From Lachnospiraceae bacterium (GTDB lineage: Bacteria > Bacillota_A > Clostridia > Lachnospirales > Lachnospiraceae): 16,553 nucleotides of DNA. The DNA lies in assembly GCA_024699595.1 (NCBI GenBank), contig JAILPG010000056.1:1-16553 (forward strand), written 5' to 3'. Below are positions 7,165-15,598 of this stretch, in pieces (positions within the stretch are counted from its first letter, which is position 1; each line of letters opens with the position of its first letter). A model generated the notes under the pieces. The model was not told the origin of the DNA. It saw only the letters and a list, made by a program, of their open reading frames with translations, and did not search any database. Made by a program: the position numbers and the translations under genes.

Positions 7165-8163
7165 ATGAAGAATAAAAGAACATTTGGACAATGGATCAAA
7201 AGCAGAGACGGACAGAAAGTCCTTGTCATGTTTGCATTTATGGTGGTTCCGCTTCTTCTTTTATTTGTATTTACCTATTTACCGTTTGCCGAGATGTTCG
7301 GCTTCAGTTTTTATAACATGAAATACGTAGGAGCCCGCAAATTTGTCGGTCTCAAAAATTACGTAAAGGTATTTCAGAGAGATGACTGTTTTGGGGCACT
7401 AAGACTCAGCCTGTACTATATGCTCGGCTCTGTCATCCAGCTTTCACTTGCTCTTTACCTTGCGACCATCTTAAGTTTCAAAGTAAAAGGCGGAGCTTTG
7501 TTCAAAGGTTTTATGTTTTTCCCATACCTTATAAACGGTATTGCGATCGGATTTATCTTTAAGTTCTTTTATACAAGGGGATTCGTATTTGACACAGTAC
7601 TTCAGTGGTGCGGCTTTCAGCTTGATAACCTTCCGTACTGGCTGAGAGATCAGCGCGTTAACAACTATTCGCTCGTGGGTACTTCGGTCTGGAGATACTT
7701 CGGTCAGAACATGGTTTTGTTTATCGGTGCGATCATGTCAGTAGATTCAGAGCTCTACGAAGCAGCCATGCTTGATGGTGCCAACAGATTCCAGCAGTTT
7801 AAATACATCATCCTGCCAAGCATCAAGACGATAGTCGTACTTAACGTGATCCTTTCCATCACAGGATCCCTCAGTGCTTTCGAACCGCCATATGTTATCA
7901 CGGATGGTGCAAACGGCACCGGAACGTACTTTGTGGTAATGCATGAGATCGCGCACACCCAGCAAAAGGTCGGACTTGCTTCAGCCATGGCTATAGTGCT
8001 TCTCATCATCATCTTTATCGCTACGCTTCTTCAGAAGATATTCTTTAAATATGTCTTCAGAAGTGCTGAGGACGAGGATCCTAAAGCTGCGGCAAGAAGA
8101 GAAAGAGCTGTCGCAAGGAGCCTTAAGAGACAGAAAAGATATGCAGCTAAGGGAGGTGTCTAG
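7165..8163 (+). CDS. Sugar ABC transporter permease, MalF/UgpA type
   Basis: This is a 332-residue integral membrane protein of the binding-protein-dependent transport family (PF00528), with about six membrane segments. The first is near residues 20-40. The EAA loop that contacts the ATPase is visible as YEAAMLDGAN...ILP (EAA 199-201, Gly205, LP 217-218). The C-terminal tail is basic and Ala/Arg/Lys-rich. I start it at ATG 7165, because TGGAG at 7154-7158 gives normal spacing. ATG 7153 or TTG 7150 would add a few residues but have no ribosome site. It forms a heterodimeric channel with the permease encoded next. No ATPase is encoded in the operon, so a shared MsmK-type ATPase elsewhere probably powers it. 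Confidence 0.9.
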   Translation: MKNKRTFGQWIKSRDGQKVLVMFAFMVVPLLLLFVFTYLPFAEMFGFSFYNMKYVGARKFVGLKNYVKVFQRDDCFGALRLSLYYMLGSVIQLSLALYLATILSFKVKGGALFKGFMFFPYLINGIAIGFIFKFFYTRGFVFDTVLQWCGFQLDNLPYWLRDQRVNNYSLVGTSVWRYFGQNMVLFIGAIMSVDSELYEAAMLDGANRFQQFKYIILPSIKTIVVLNVILSITGSLSAFEPPYVITDGANGTGTYFVVMHEIAHTQQKVGLASAMAIVLLIIIFIATLLQKIFFKYVFRSAEDEDPKAAARRERAVARSLKRQKRYAAKGGV

Positions 8164-9012
8164 ATGGAACAGCTTAAAAAGACCGGAAAAGGCGTACTTA
8201 CCTTTTTCAAATACCTTTCACTGGTTTTCTTTTCATTCCTTGCGGTACTTCCCGTTGTATCCTGTGTGATCACCGCATTTAAGACTGACACGGAATATCA
8301 GTCTACAAATGTTATGACACTGCCTGACAGCTGGTTTAATTTTACCAATTTTACCCAGGCTTTTAAGCAGGCCGGTATGGGCAGGGCGTTTATGAATTCG
8401 ACGATCATACTTGTTTTTGTACTGCTCTTTTCGGTGATAATAGGAACCCAGCTTGCTTATGTGCTTAACAGGTTCAAGTTCTTTGGCAATACGATCATCA
8501 GAGCGCTGTTTCTGTTTGCTTCACAGCTTCCCGGAGTTGCCATGCAGATCGCTGTTTATGAGATCATGCACAATCTTGGATTTATCAATTCCCTTATGGG
8601 CTATATCATCATGATGTGCGGAACGGATATCATCTCGATCTACATCTACATTCAGTTCTTTGAGAATATCGATTACTCTCTTGATGAATCGGCGATCATC
8701 GATGGTGCAAACTACTTTACGATCTTTTACAGGGTACTGTTTCCTCTTCTCAAGCCTGCGATCGTTACAAGCTGCATATTAAAGGGAGTAGGAACCTACA
8801 ACGAATACTACTGTGCAAATCTTTATCTTCAGGATAAAAAAAGGTATGCAACGGTAGCAACATCTCTGTACACCTTCGTCGGTCCTCTCGGGAGTAAATA
8901 CAATCTTATCTGTGCGGGCGTTATCATCTCACTTCTTCCTGCACTCATAGTGTTTATCCTCTGTCAGAAGCAGATCTATTCGGGACTTACCGCAGGTGCA
9001 GTTAAGGGATGA
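8164..9012 (+). CDS. Sugar ABC transporter permease, MalG/UgpE type
   Basis: The 282-residue membrane protein has about six hydrophobic segments. Its EAA-type loop reads DESAIIDGANYFTIF...LFP (ESA 175-177, Gly181, Pro194). The ATG directly follows the stop codon of the preceding permease, and GGGAGG is at 8151-8156. The length is standard for MalG-like carbohydrate uptake-1 permeases. It acts with the MalF-type subunit and the lipoprotein encoded upstream. The substrate, probably mannooligosaccharide, is inferred from operon context. Confidence 0.92.
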   Translation: MEQLKKTGKGVLTFFKYLSLVFFSFLAVLPVVSCVITAFKTDTEYQSTNVMTLPDSWFNFTNFTQAFKQAGMGRAFMNSTIILVFVLLFSVIIGTQLAYVLNRFKFFGNTIIRALFLFASQLPGVAMQIAVYEIMHNLGFINSLMGYIIMMCGTDIISIYIYIQFFENIDYSLDESAIIDGANYFTIFYRVLFPLLKPAIVTSCILKGVGTYNEYYCANLYLQDKKRYATVATSLYTFVGPLGSKYNLICAGVIISLLPALIVFILCQKQIYSGLTAGAVKG

Positions 9013-9034
9013 CCGGCAAAAGAGGTAAAGAAAA

Positions 9035-10207
9035 ATGGTAACAGAGGTTAGTAAACATCTCTCAGAGAGGATCATTCCTTTCTGGAAAAAGCTGAGAGAT
9101 GATAAATATGGCGGATATTACGGGTTTCTTTCTTATGACCTTGAACTTGACAGGGAAGCAGAAAAGGGATGCATTTTAAACAGCAGGATCCTGTGGTTTT
9201 TTTCAAGTGCGTATCTTCTGTTAAAGGATGAAACTCTTCTTGATGAAGCGGTACATGCGTATGAGTTTATGACGAAGTACTGCATAGATAAGGAAAATGG
9301 CGGCATCTTCTGGTCCATGACCTATGACGGAAAAGTGCTTGATCCTACCAAACATACTTACAACCAGGCCTTTGCGATCTATGCTCTTTCGGCCTATTAT
9401 GAAGCATCCGGCGATGAAGAGGCACTTTTACTTGCAAAAGAGCTTTATGAGATAGTGGAGACAAAATGCAGGGACAGCATAGGTTATCTTGAAGCGGCCA
9501 ATGAGAGATTTGAAAAAACAGAAAACGATAAGCTGTCGGAAAATAATGTGATCGCGGACAGGACCATGAACACAATGCTTCATGTACTTGAGGCTTACAC
9601 GGAGTTTTACAGGGTGAGTAAGGAGCCCGGTGCGAAAAATGCAATCGAAGAGATGCTCACTCTTTTTGCAGATAAGATATACAATCCAAAGCTTCACAGA
9701 CAGGAAGTGTTCTTTGACAATTCCTATAAGCCGATCATAGATCTTCACAGCTATGGTCATGATATCGAGACTACCTGGCTTGTGGACAGGGCAGTTGAAA
9801 CGATCGACGATGAAGAGTATAACTGGGATAAAAAGATCACTCCCATCACAAAGGATCTTGCGGAAAATATCCTTAAGAACGTTTTTGACGGCCGCTCACT
9901 TCCGAATGAGTGTGAAAGGGGAGTTGTCGATGAAAAAAGAATATGGTGGGTCCAGGCAGAATGTGTCGTTGGCTTTGTAAATGCATACAACAGATCCGGA
10001 AACACCGACAGAAAGTATCTTGAAGCAGCAGAAAGATGTCTTGATTTTATCTTAGAATATGTTGTTGATAAGAGAAGCTCTTCCGAGTGGTTCTGGGCGG
10101 TAAACAAAGACGGAAGTCCGGTGGAAGGATTTCCCATAGTGGAGCCCTGGAAATGTCCTTATCACAACGGACGAATGTGTATAGAAATCATAAGGAGATT
10201 AAAATGA
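9035..10207 (+). CDS. Cellobiose 2-epimerase (mannobiose/mannooligosaccharide 2-epimerase), AGE family
   Basis: The 390-residue protein is an N-acylglucosamine 2-epimerase-like (alpha/alpha)6 barrel, close in length to Ruminococcus albus cellobiose 2-epimerase. Family landmarks in order: NSRILWFFS (Arg51), [17 protein letters not shown] (107-122), [10 protein letters not shown] (His183), [11 protein letters not shown] (His242, Glu245), WWVQAECV (Glu309) and [12 protein letters not shown] (His377). The GHDIE His/Glu and the final His correspond to the acid/base residues of the family. It converts beta-1,4-mannobiose to 4-O-beta-mannosyl-glucose at the reducing end (EC 5.1.3.11). That is exactly the substrate of the phosphorylase encoded next. 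An AGAGG site lies at 9021-9025, and the stop codon overlaps the next ATG by four bases. There is no signal peptide, so it should be cytoplasmic. Confidence 0.93.
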   Translation: MVTEVSKHLSERIIPFWKKLRDDKYGGYYGFLSYDLELDREAEKGCILNSRILWFFSSAYLLLKDETLLDEAVHAYEFMTKYCIDKENGGIFWSMTYDGKVLDPTKHTYNQAFAIYALSAYYEASGDEEALLLAKELYEIVETKCRDSIGYLEAANERFEKTENDKLSENNVIADRTMNTMLHVLEAYTEFYRVSKEPGAKNAIEEMLTLFADKIYNPKLHRQEVFFDNSYKPIIDLHSYGHDIETTWLVDRAVETIDDEEYNWDKKITPITKDLAENILKNVFDGRSLPNECERGVVDEKRIWWVQAECVVGFVNAYNRSGNTDRKYLEAAERCLDFILEYVVDKRSSSEWFWAVNKDGSPVEGFPIVEPWKCPYHNGRMCIEIIRRLK

Positions 10208-11385
10208 TACATCCTAAATATTTTGAGTTAGAAAAAGAGCTTGAGGAGCTCATAAACAGGCCAAATAAAAAAAGTGATTTCTACAACGGGATCTACGACA
10301 GATATGAAAACCCTGTCCTTACAAGAGAACATGCACCGGTATTCTGGAAATATGATATCAACCGGGAGACAAACCCGTATTTTATGGAGCGGCTTGGAAT
10401 AAATGCGGTCATGAATTCGGGTGCTGTTTACTTAAACGGAAGATATTATCTGATCGCAAGGGTTGAAGGCTCAGACAGAAAGTCATTCTTTGCGGTAGCT
10501 GAAAGTGACAGGGGAACGGAAGGCTTCAGATTCTGGGATCATCCTGTGGTACTTCCCGATACGGAAGTTAATGAAACAAATGTATACGATATGAGACTTA
10601 CAAGTCACGAAGATGGCTATATTTACGGAGTGTTCTGCTCAGAGTCCAAGGATAAAAACAATCCAGACCTTTCCGCAGCGGTTGCTGAGGCCGGGATCGT
10701 AAGGTCAAGAGATCTTAAGAGTTGGGAGAGACTTCCGAATCTTAAGACACTTCGTTCTCCGCAACAGAGAAATGTCGTATTACATCCTGAATTTATTGAC
10801 GGAAAATACGCCTTTTATACAAGACCGATGGATGACTTTATTGAGACCGGCAGCGGAGGCGGAATAGGCTTTGGTCTTTGCGATGATATTGAGCATGCCG
10901 TAATCGATGAAGAGAAGATGACAAGCATCCGCAGATATCACCAGATTACAGAAGCCAAGAACGGAGCAGGTGCCGTACCCATCAAGACTGAAAGAGGATG
11001 GATACATATCGCACACGGCGTAAGAAATACGGCAGCAGGTCTTCGTTATGTCATTTATGCATTTGCAACAGATCTTAAGGATCCATCCAGGGTGATCGCA
11101 GAGCCTTCCGGACTTCTTATCGGACCAAGGCATGGTGAAAGAGTGGGAGATGTAAGCAATGTTGTATTTACAAACGGTGCCATCGTAAATGAAAACAATG
11201 AAGTCTTTATATATTACGCTTCATCCGATACAAGGCTTCATGTTGCGGGCACAACGATCGACAGGCTTATCGATTATGTATTCAATACGCCCACGGATCC
11301 GGGCAGAAGTGCTGATTGTGTCAGACAAAGGTGCGGGCTTATCGATTCCAATCTTGAATTGTTAAAAAGCGATAAAGGAGAATGA
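10204..11385 (+). CDS. GH130_1-like 4-O-beta-D-mannosyl-D-glucose phosphorylase
   Basis: The 393-residue protein has a five-bladed beta-propeller pattern of glycoside hydrolase family 130. The probable general-acid Asp129 is in VYDMRLT, near the equivalent Asp131 of the Bacteroides fragilis enzyme. Phosphate-binding-type Arg and His residues occur in TRPMDDF and WIHIAHGV. The length and motifs fit subfamily 1 (EC 2.4.1.281), which uses phosphate to split mannosyl-glucose into mannose-1-phosphate and glucose. I start it at ATG 10204, overlapping the epimerase stop codon as ATGA, with AAGGAG at 10192-10197. An upstream in-frame extension to 10087 lies inside the epimerase gene and is not used. 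Subfamily assignment is by eye. Confidence 0.9.
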   Translation: MIHPKYFELEKELEELINRPNKKSDFYNGIYDRYENPVLTREHAPVFWKYDINRETNPYFMERLGINAVMNSGAVYLNGRYYLIARVEGSDRKSFFAVAESDRGTEGFRFWDHPVVLPDTEVNETNVYDMRLTSHEDGYIYGVFCSESKDKNNPDLSAAVAEAGIVRSRDLKSWERLPNLKTLRSPQQRNVVLHPEFIDGKYAFYTRPMDDFIETGSGGGIGFGLCDDIEHAVIDEEKMTSIRRYHQITEAKNGAGAVPIKTERGWIHIAHGVRNTAAGLRYVIYAFATDLKDPSRVIAEPSGLLIGPRHGERVGDVSNVVFTNGAIVNENNEVFIYYASSDTRLHVAGTTIDRLIDYVFNTPTDPGRSADCVRQRCGLIDSNLELLKSDKGE

Positions 11386-11388
11386 AAC

Positions 11389-12411
11389 ATGCCGAAGTAT
11401 AAAATGATCAGTGAACCGCTAAAAAATATTCCCTGGCAGGAAGGTCCAGAAAGCTTAGACGGAGCTCCCGTCTGGAGATATAAAGATAATCCGGTCATAG
11501 GCAGAAACCCTCTTCCCGGTGTTTCAAGGATCTTTAACAGTGCAGTCATGCCTTATGAAGGAAGATTCATCGGTGTGTTCAGAGGCGAGCAGACAAACGG
11601 TATTCCATACATCTATCTTGGCAGAAGCGAGGATGCCATTCACTGGGATTTCGAGCCGGAAAAGATCCCTTTTACCGATAAAGACGGCAATCCTTTTATG
11701 CCGCGATATGCATATGATCCAAGACTCGTAAAGGTGGAGGATACATACTATATCATCTGGTGCCAAGATTTTTACGGCGCTTCGATCGGAATGGCAAAGA
11801 CAAAAGACTTTAAGACATTTGAAAGACTTGAGAATCCTTTCATTCCTTTCAACAGAAATGCTGTCCTTTTCCCGAGAAAGGTCAATGATAAGTTCCTTAT
11901 GCTCTCAAGACCTTCGGACTCCGGACATACACCTTTTGGCGATATCTTTCTTTCGGAAAGCCCCGATATGGAGTACTGGGGACATCACAGACATGTTATG
12001 GAACGTTCTCCTGAATGGTGGGAGTCTGTTAAGATCGGAAGCGGCGCAGCTCCCATCGAGACTTCGGAAGGATGGCTCTTATTCTATCACGGTGTGAGCA
12101 GTACATGTAATGGATTTGTATATTCTATAGGTGCAGCGATCCTTGATATTGATGAGCCTTCAAGGGTTAAGTACCGCTGCAGCGATTTTCTGCTTACTCC
12201 TGAGGAGTGGTACGAGGAGAGAGGCTTTGTCCCTAATGTCTGCTTCCCCTGCGCAACACTTCATGACTCGGAGACTGGCAGGATCGCAATATACTACGGT
12301 GCGGCAGACAGCTATGTAGCTCTTGCATTTACAAGACTTGATGACATTATTGATCATATAAAGGAGCATTCTGTTGTCCGTGAAAGTGACACAGAGCCCG
12401 GGATCAGATAA
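11389..12411 (+). CDS. GH130_2-like beta-1,4-mannooligosaccharide phosphorylase
   Basis: This second GH130 protein has 340 residues and is distinct from the preceding one. It shows RIFNSAVMPYEGRFIGVFRGE (46-66), the probable general-acid Asp110 in YAYDPRLVKVED, LMLSRPSD, and the propeller strand WLLFYHGV. It is shorter than subfamily 1 members and resembles subfamily 2 mannooligosaccharide phosphorylases (EC 2.4.1.319, RaMP2/RiMP2 type). These release mannose-1-phosphate from the non-reducing end of chains longer than mannobiose. AAGGAG at 11375-11380 precedes the ATG. It lies 3 bp after the preceding stop codon. Working with the epimerase and the first GH130 enzyme, it would finish intracellular mannan breakdown with energy saved as sugar phosphate. 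Confidence 0.88.
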   Translation: MPKYKMISEPLKNIPWQEGPESLDGAPVWRYKDNPVIGRNPLPGVSRIFNSAVMPYEGRFIGVFRGEQTNGIPYIYLGRSEDAIHWDFEPEKIPFTDKDGNPFMPRYAYDPRLVKVEDTYYIIWCQDFYGASIGMAKTKDFKTFERLENPFIPFNRNAVLFPRKVNDKFLMLSRPSDSGHTPFGDIFLSESPDMEYWGHHRHVMERSPEWWESVKIGSGAAPIETSEGWLLFYHGVSSTCNGFVYSIGAAILDIDEPSRVKYRCSDFLLTPEEWYEERGFVPNVCFPCATLHDSETGRIAIYYGAADSYVALAFTRLDDIIDHIKEHSVVRESDTEPGIR

Positions 12412-12420
12412 GGAATGACT

Positions 12421-13554
12421 ATGATAACATTTGATGAAAAAAAGGCCTTGGTAAATCCCGGTAATAATGCCAGGTTTTCAAGGGTATTTAAAAAGCTTGA
12501 AGAAGGAAAAAATGTAACGATCGGCTTCCTTGGGGGATCTATCACCCAGGGAAGTCTTTCTTCTGAGCCGGAAACATGTTATGCCTACAGGGTATATGAC
12601 TGGTTAAGAAACAGATTTAAAGAGTCACGGATAACTTATGTGAATGCGGGAGTTGGCGGAACAACGTCGGTTTTTGGTTCGGCAAGGGCAGATGCAGATG
12701 TTCTTTCGCATGATCCGGACATAGTGTTTGTAGAGTTTTCCGTAAATGATGAGTGCAATGAATATTTTTATGAGAGCTATGAAGGGCTTATAAGGAAACT
12801 TCTGTATTCTGAAAAAAAGCCGGCTGTAGCGGCAATCTTCAATTTTTACTACGAAAACGGAAAATCGGCACAAAGGCTTCATTCCAAGGTTGCCAGATAC
12901 TATGATATCCCTGCGGTATCCGTGCTTGATGCGATTTATAAGGATATTCTGTCCGGAAAGATCGAGGATATAAAGCTCCTTTCTCCTGACGGTCTTCACC
13001 CAAACGATACCGGACATGAGCTTCTTGGCAGGATAGTGATAGAGCTTATTAACGTCCTGTATGAGCGGTACAGATCAGGAGATATCCGGAGTGAAACAGC
13101 AGAAAAAAAGGAACCGCTTACACAAAATGCTTTTGAATCGGCATTAAGGCTTGACAACAGGAATTACAGGGCTCATCTTGAAGGCTTTACAGAGGATAAG
13201 TCTTTGCAGCTTTGTGTAAGCGACTGCTTTAAAAACGGCTGGCTTGGATCAAAACAGAATGACAGGATAGTCTTTGACTTAAGCGGCGAATATGAATGTA
13301 CCGGGATCGCGATCCAGTATAGTAAGACCATAAAGCGCCCTGCCCCTGTTATATCTGTTACCGTGGACGCAGATACAGAAAAGAAAACTGTGATCGATGC
13401 CGCATTTGAGGAAACATGGGGGGACCTTTTGGATATAAGGCAGCTTATCCTTCATGAGGAAAAGGCACCTCATAAGCTTGAAATAGAAGTTATTGATGAT
13501 AAAGACGGAAGAGCCGTGAAATTTAATCTGGTTTCTGTTATCATTACAAGGTGA
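12421..13554 (+). CDS. CE17-like SGNH acetylesterase with C-terminal carbohydrate-binding-like domain
   Basis: The protein is 377 residues from ATG 12421. Residue numbers here count from the ATG at 12415, two codons upstream. The N-terminal SGNH domain shows FLGGSITQG (Ser42), NAGVGGT (Gly81), FSVNDE (Asn111) and SPDGLHPND (Asp192, His195), a full catalytic set. Residues about 220-379 form a beta-rich domain that fits the CBM35-like module reported at the C-terminus of RiCE17. In Roseburia, RiCE17 removes axial 2-O-acetyls from mannose and works with RiCE2. I chose the ATG at 12421 because AAGGA (12410-12414) is six bases from it but abuts 12415. There is no signal peptide, so it should be cytoplasmic. 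It is the last gene of the mannan operon, 9 bp after the GH130_2-like gene. Confidence 0.87.
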   Translation: MITFDEKKALVNPGNNARFSRVFKKLEEGKNVTIGFLGGSITQGSLSSEPETCYAYRVYDWLRNRFKESRITYVNAGVGGTTSVFGSARADADVLSHDPDIVFVEFSVNDECNEYFYESYEGLIRKLLYSEKKPAVAAIFNFYYENGKSAQRLHSKVARYYDIPAVSVLDAIYKDILSGKIEDIKLLSPDGLHPNDTGHELLGRIVIELINVLYERYRSGDIRSETAEKKEPLTQNAFESALRLDNRNYRAHLEGFTEDKSLQLCVSDCFKNGWLGSKQNDRIVFDLSGEYECTGIAIQYSKTIKRPAPVISVTVDADTEKKTVIDAAFEETWGDLLDIRQLILHEEKAPHKLEIEVIDDKDGRAVKFNLVSVIITR

Positions 13555-13579
13555 TCATATTCTGTTTTTCTGGAAACTA

Positions 13580-13610
13580 TTGAGAAACAGGTGACCTGTG
13601 TTTCTATAAT
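13580..13610 (+). promoter_or_regulatory. Candidate promoter with an internal palindrome upstream of the DUF362 gene
   Basis: TTGAGA (13580-13585) and a perfect TATAAT (13605-13610) are 19 bp apart. The spacer contains the exact odd palindrome ACAGGT-G-ACCTGT (13587-13599). Its flanks AGAA and TTCT extend the symmetry if a 2-base insertion is allowed. This looks like an operator-controlled promoter for the downstream gene, separate from the mannan operon. The spacer is longer than ideal. Confidence 0.5.
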
Positions 13611-13626
13611 TGCGGAAGGAGAAGGT

Positions 13627-14754
13627 ATGGAGAGAGCGAAGGTTTGTTTTACCGATTTCAGGACTGTACTGGGTGTGAGTCTTACGGACAAGCTTAAAAA
13701 GCTTATAAGACGTGCCGGTATCGGATCGATCGACATGGAAGGCAAGTTTGTTGCGATAAAGATGCACTTTGGAGAGCTTGGAAACCTTGCTTATCTGCGT
13801 CCGAACTATGCAAAGGCAGTTGCCGATGTGATCAAGGAAGAAAACGGACTGCCGTTTCTTACGGACTGCAATACCCTGTATCCCGGCAGCAGAAAGCATG
13901 CGCTTGAGCATCTTGACTGCGCTAACATAAACGGATTCAACCCCACTACAACAGGATGCCAGATAATCATAGCAGACGGTCTGAGGGGAACGGATGATGT
14001 GATCGTGCCGGTTCCAAACGGGGAATACTGCAAAGAAGCATATATCGGACATGCGGTAATGGATGCGGATATTTTTATCTCTCTCAACCATTTTAAGGGG
14101 CATGAACAGGCAGGCTTTGGCGGTGCGATAAAGAATATCGGGATGGGCTGCGGGTCCCGTGCCGGAAAGATGCATCAGCATAACAGTGGGCAGCCGCATG
14201 TTATCTCAGAAGCATGCAGGGGATGCAGGAGATGCGCAAAGGAATGCGGATCCGATGCCATTATATATAAGGAAGATAAAAAAGCGTGGATAGACCCCGA
14301 AAAGTGCAAGGGCTGCGGCCGCTGCATCGGCGCCTGTGCCTTTGATGCGATAGTAAACAATAACTGGGATGCGCCCCAGATGCTTGGACGCCGCATGGCA
14401 GAGTATACGGCGGCTGTTTTAAACGGAAGACCGCATTTTCACATAAGCCTGATAACCGATGTATCACCGAACTGTGACTGTCACGGGGAAAATGATGCGC
14501 CCATTCTTCCGGATATCGGAATGCTTGCATCCTTTGATCCTGTGGCTCTCGATCAGGCCTGCGTCGATCTGTGCCAGCAGGCAGAGCCGATCAGAAACAG
14601 CCAGCTTGGAGACAATATGGCAGGGCCTCATTTCCATGACCACGGAAATGTATGGCAGAACAGCAATCCCAATGTTTCCTGGGCAGAGACCCTTGAGCAT
14701 GCAGAAAAGCTTGGGATCGGAACAAGAGAATATGAGCTGGTCACGATGAAGTGA
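13627..14754 (+). CDS. DUF362 domain protein with two [4Fe-4S] ferredoxin motifs
   Basis: The protein has 375 residues from ATG 13627, chosen because AAGGAG (13616-13621) is five bases upstream. A GTG at 13591 would start inside the promoter region. Residues about 1-190 match the DUF362 family (PF04015), with FVAIKMHFGE, FLTDCNTLY and a glycine-rich GAIKNIGMGCGSRAGKMHQH stretch. Two C-x2-C-x2-C-x3-C clusters follow: Cys197, 200, 203, 207 and Cys227, 230, 233, 237. These should bind two [4Fe-4S] clusters. A C-terminal part containing DCHGENDAPILPDIGMLASF completes the DUF362 region. No signal peptide or membrane segment is seen. The role is unknown; an electron-transfer function is implied by the clusters. 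It is followed by a Nudix gene. Confidence 0.9.
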   Translation: MERAKVCFTDFRTVLGVSLTDKLKKLIRRAGIGSIDMEGKFVAIKMHFGELGNLAYLRPNYAKAVADVIKEENGLPFLTDCNTLYPGSRKHALEHLDCANINGFNPTTTGCQIIIADGLRGTDDVIVPVPNGEYCKEAYIGHAVMDADIFISLNHFKGHEQAGFGGAIKNIGMGCGSRAGKMHQHNSGQPHVISEACRGCRRCAKECGSDAIIYKEDKKAWIDPEKCKGCGRCIGACAFDAIVNNNWDAPQMLGRRMAEYTAAVLNGRPHFHISLITDVSPNCDCHGENDAPILPDIGMLASFDPVALDQACVDLCQQAEPIRNSQLGDNMAGPHFHDHGNVWQNSNPNVSWAETLEHAEKLGIGTREYELVTMK

Positions 14755-14803
14755 CAGGATATTATTAAGGAATAAACGGGCTTTTGTCCGGGCATCATTA
14801 AAC

Positions 14804-15445
14804 ATGGAACAGACAGAAAACGGAAAAGATCTGAATAACAATGAGAACGTAAACGGGAAAACAAAAAAAGATCCCCTTGAGTGGGAGGAGATAAGCTGTG
14901 AGCATATCTTACAGGATGAGTGGATGGATGTAAGAAGATCCGCATACCGTTTTCCCGACGGAAGTATATTTGAGCCTTATTACAGCTACAGCCGCAGAGA
15001 TTATGTAGTGATAGTCGCATCTGATACGGAAGGAAAATACATCTGCGTACGTCAGTACAGACAGGGTATCAAAAAAGTTACAACTGAGTTTCCTGCCGGA
15101 GGAATAGAAAAAAAAGACGGGGCAAAGGAAACAGGAGGCTTTTATCACGGAACGGAAGAAGATGCGCTGATAGCGGCCAAAAGGGAACTTATCGAGGAAA
15201 CGGGTTATGAGTCGGATGACTGGACCCATCTTCTTACTGTGCCGTCAAATGCGACTCTTGCGGATAACTATGCCTATATGTTCGTGGCAAAAAACTGCAG
15301 AAAAGTTACAGGGCAGTCCCTTGATGAGACCGAATTTCTTAATATTATAAGACTGTCTGCCGACGAGATCGAGAAACGTATTCAGGACGGCGGATTCCAG
15401 CAGGTGGATCATATCGCAGCCTGGCTTCTGTCAAAAAGCCGGTAA
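14804..15445 (+). CDS. Nudix hydrolase, ADP-ribose pyrophosphatase-like
   Basis: The 213-residue protein has a hydrophilic Asn/Lys-rich N-terminus (1-23), then a NudF-like fold. DYVVIVASDTEGKYICVRQYR (66-86) leads to EFPAGGIE (95-102). The catalytic helix AAKRELIEETGY has Arg127, Glu128, Glu131, Glu132 and Gly134. These Glu residues bind the divalent metal used to cleave a nucleoside diphosphate linked to another group. The stretch between PAGG and REL is about 12 residues longer than in typical ADP-ribose pyrophosphatases, and the first Gly of the Nudix box is replaced. No clear ribosome site precedes ATG 14804. It lies 49 bp after the DUF362 gene and is probably co-transcribed. The substrate is uncertain. 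Confidence 0.88.
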   Translation: MEQTENGKDLNNNENVNGKTKKDPLEWEEISCEHILQDEWMDVRRSAYRFPDGSIFEPYYSYSRRDYVVIVASDTEGKYICVRQYRQGIKKVTTEFPAGGIEKKDGAKETGGFYHGTEEDALIAAKRELIEETGYESDDWTHLLTVPSNATLADNYAYMFVAKNCRKVTGQSLDETEFLNIIRLSADEIEKRIQDGGFQQVDHIAAWLLSKSR

Positions 15446-15476
15446 GGTCGGGTGGAAAGGCCCGGCCCTTTTTTTT
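15446..15476 (+). terminator. Rho-independent terminator after the Nudix gene
   Basis: GGTCGGG (15446-15452) pairs with CCCGGCC (15461-15467) with one G-U pair and an 8-base loop. It is followed by eight T (15469-15476). It begins right after the Nudix stop codon and closes this transcription unit. Confidence 0.9.
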
Positions 15477-15569
15477 GACCGCAGACCGCAAAACCGCAAA
15501 TAGAGTCAATTCGAAGGCCATAAATCCCAAAGAAAAAACAAAAAAATGAAAAAAAAACAAAAAAGGCTG

Positions 15570-15598
15570 TTGACATCCTACGACAGTCGTAGTACATT
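15570..15598 (+). promoter_or_regulatory. Promoter of the padR-like gene
   Basis: A perfect -35 TTGACA (15570-15575) and a -10 TACATT (15593-15598) are spaced 17 bp apart. The spacer holds the palindrome CTACGA-CAG-TCGTAG (15578-15592), so a bound repressor would sit between the two elements. The A-rich stretch upstream (about 15527-15564) may act as an UP-like element and contains no gene. Confidence 0.8.

Noticed and set aside
10087..10203. Upstream in-frame extension of the GH130_1-like gene
   Set aside because: It lies wholly inside the epimerase coding sequence. The ATG at 10204 has an AAGGAG site and an ATGA overlap, and begins where GH130 similarity begins.
13591..13626. GTG start for the DUF362 protein, adding 12 residues
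   Set aside because: It falls within the palindrome and promoter region and has no ribosome site. ATG 13627 has AAGGAG at the right distance.
13555..14199. Long minus-strand open frame (214 codons) opposite the DUF362 gene, and a similar one opposite trpX (664-1278)
   Set aside because: Both are mirror frames of well-supported + strand genes, are rich in Cys/His/Ile from codon shadowing, and match no family I recognise.
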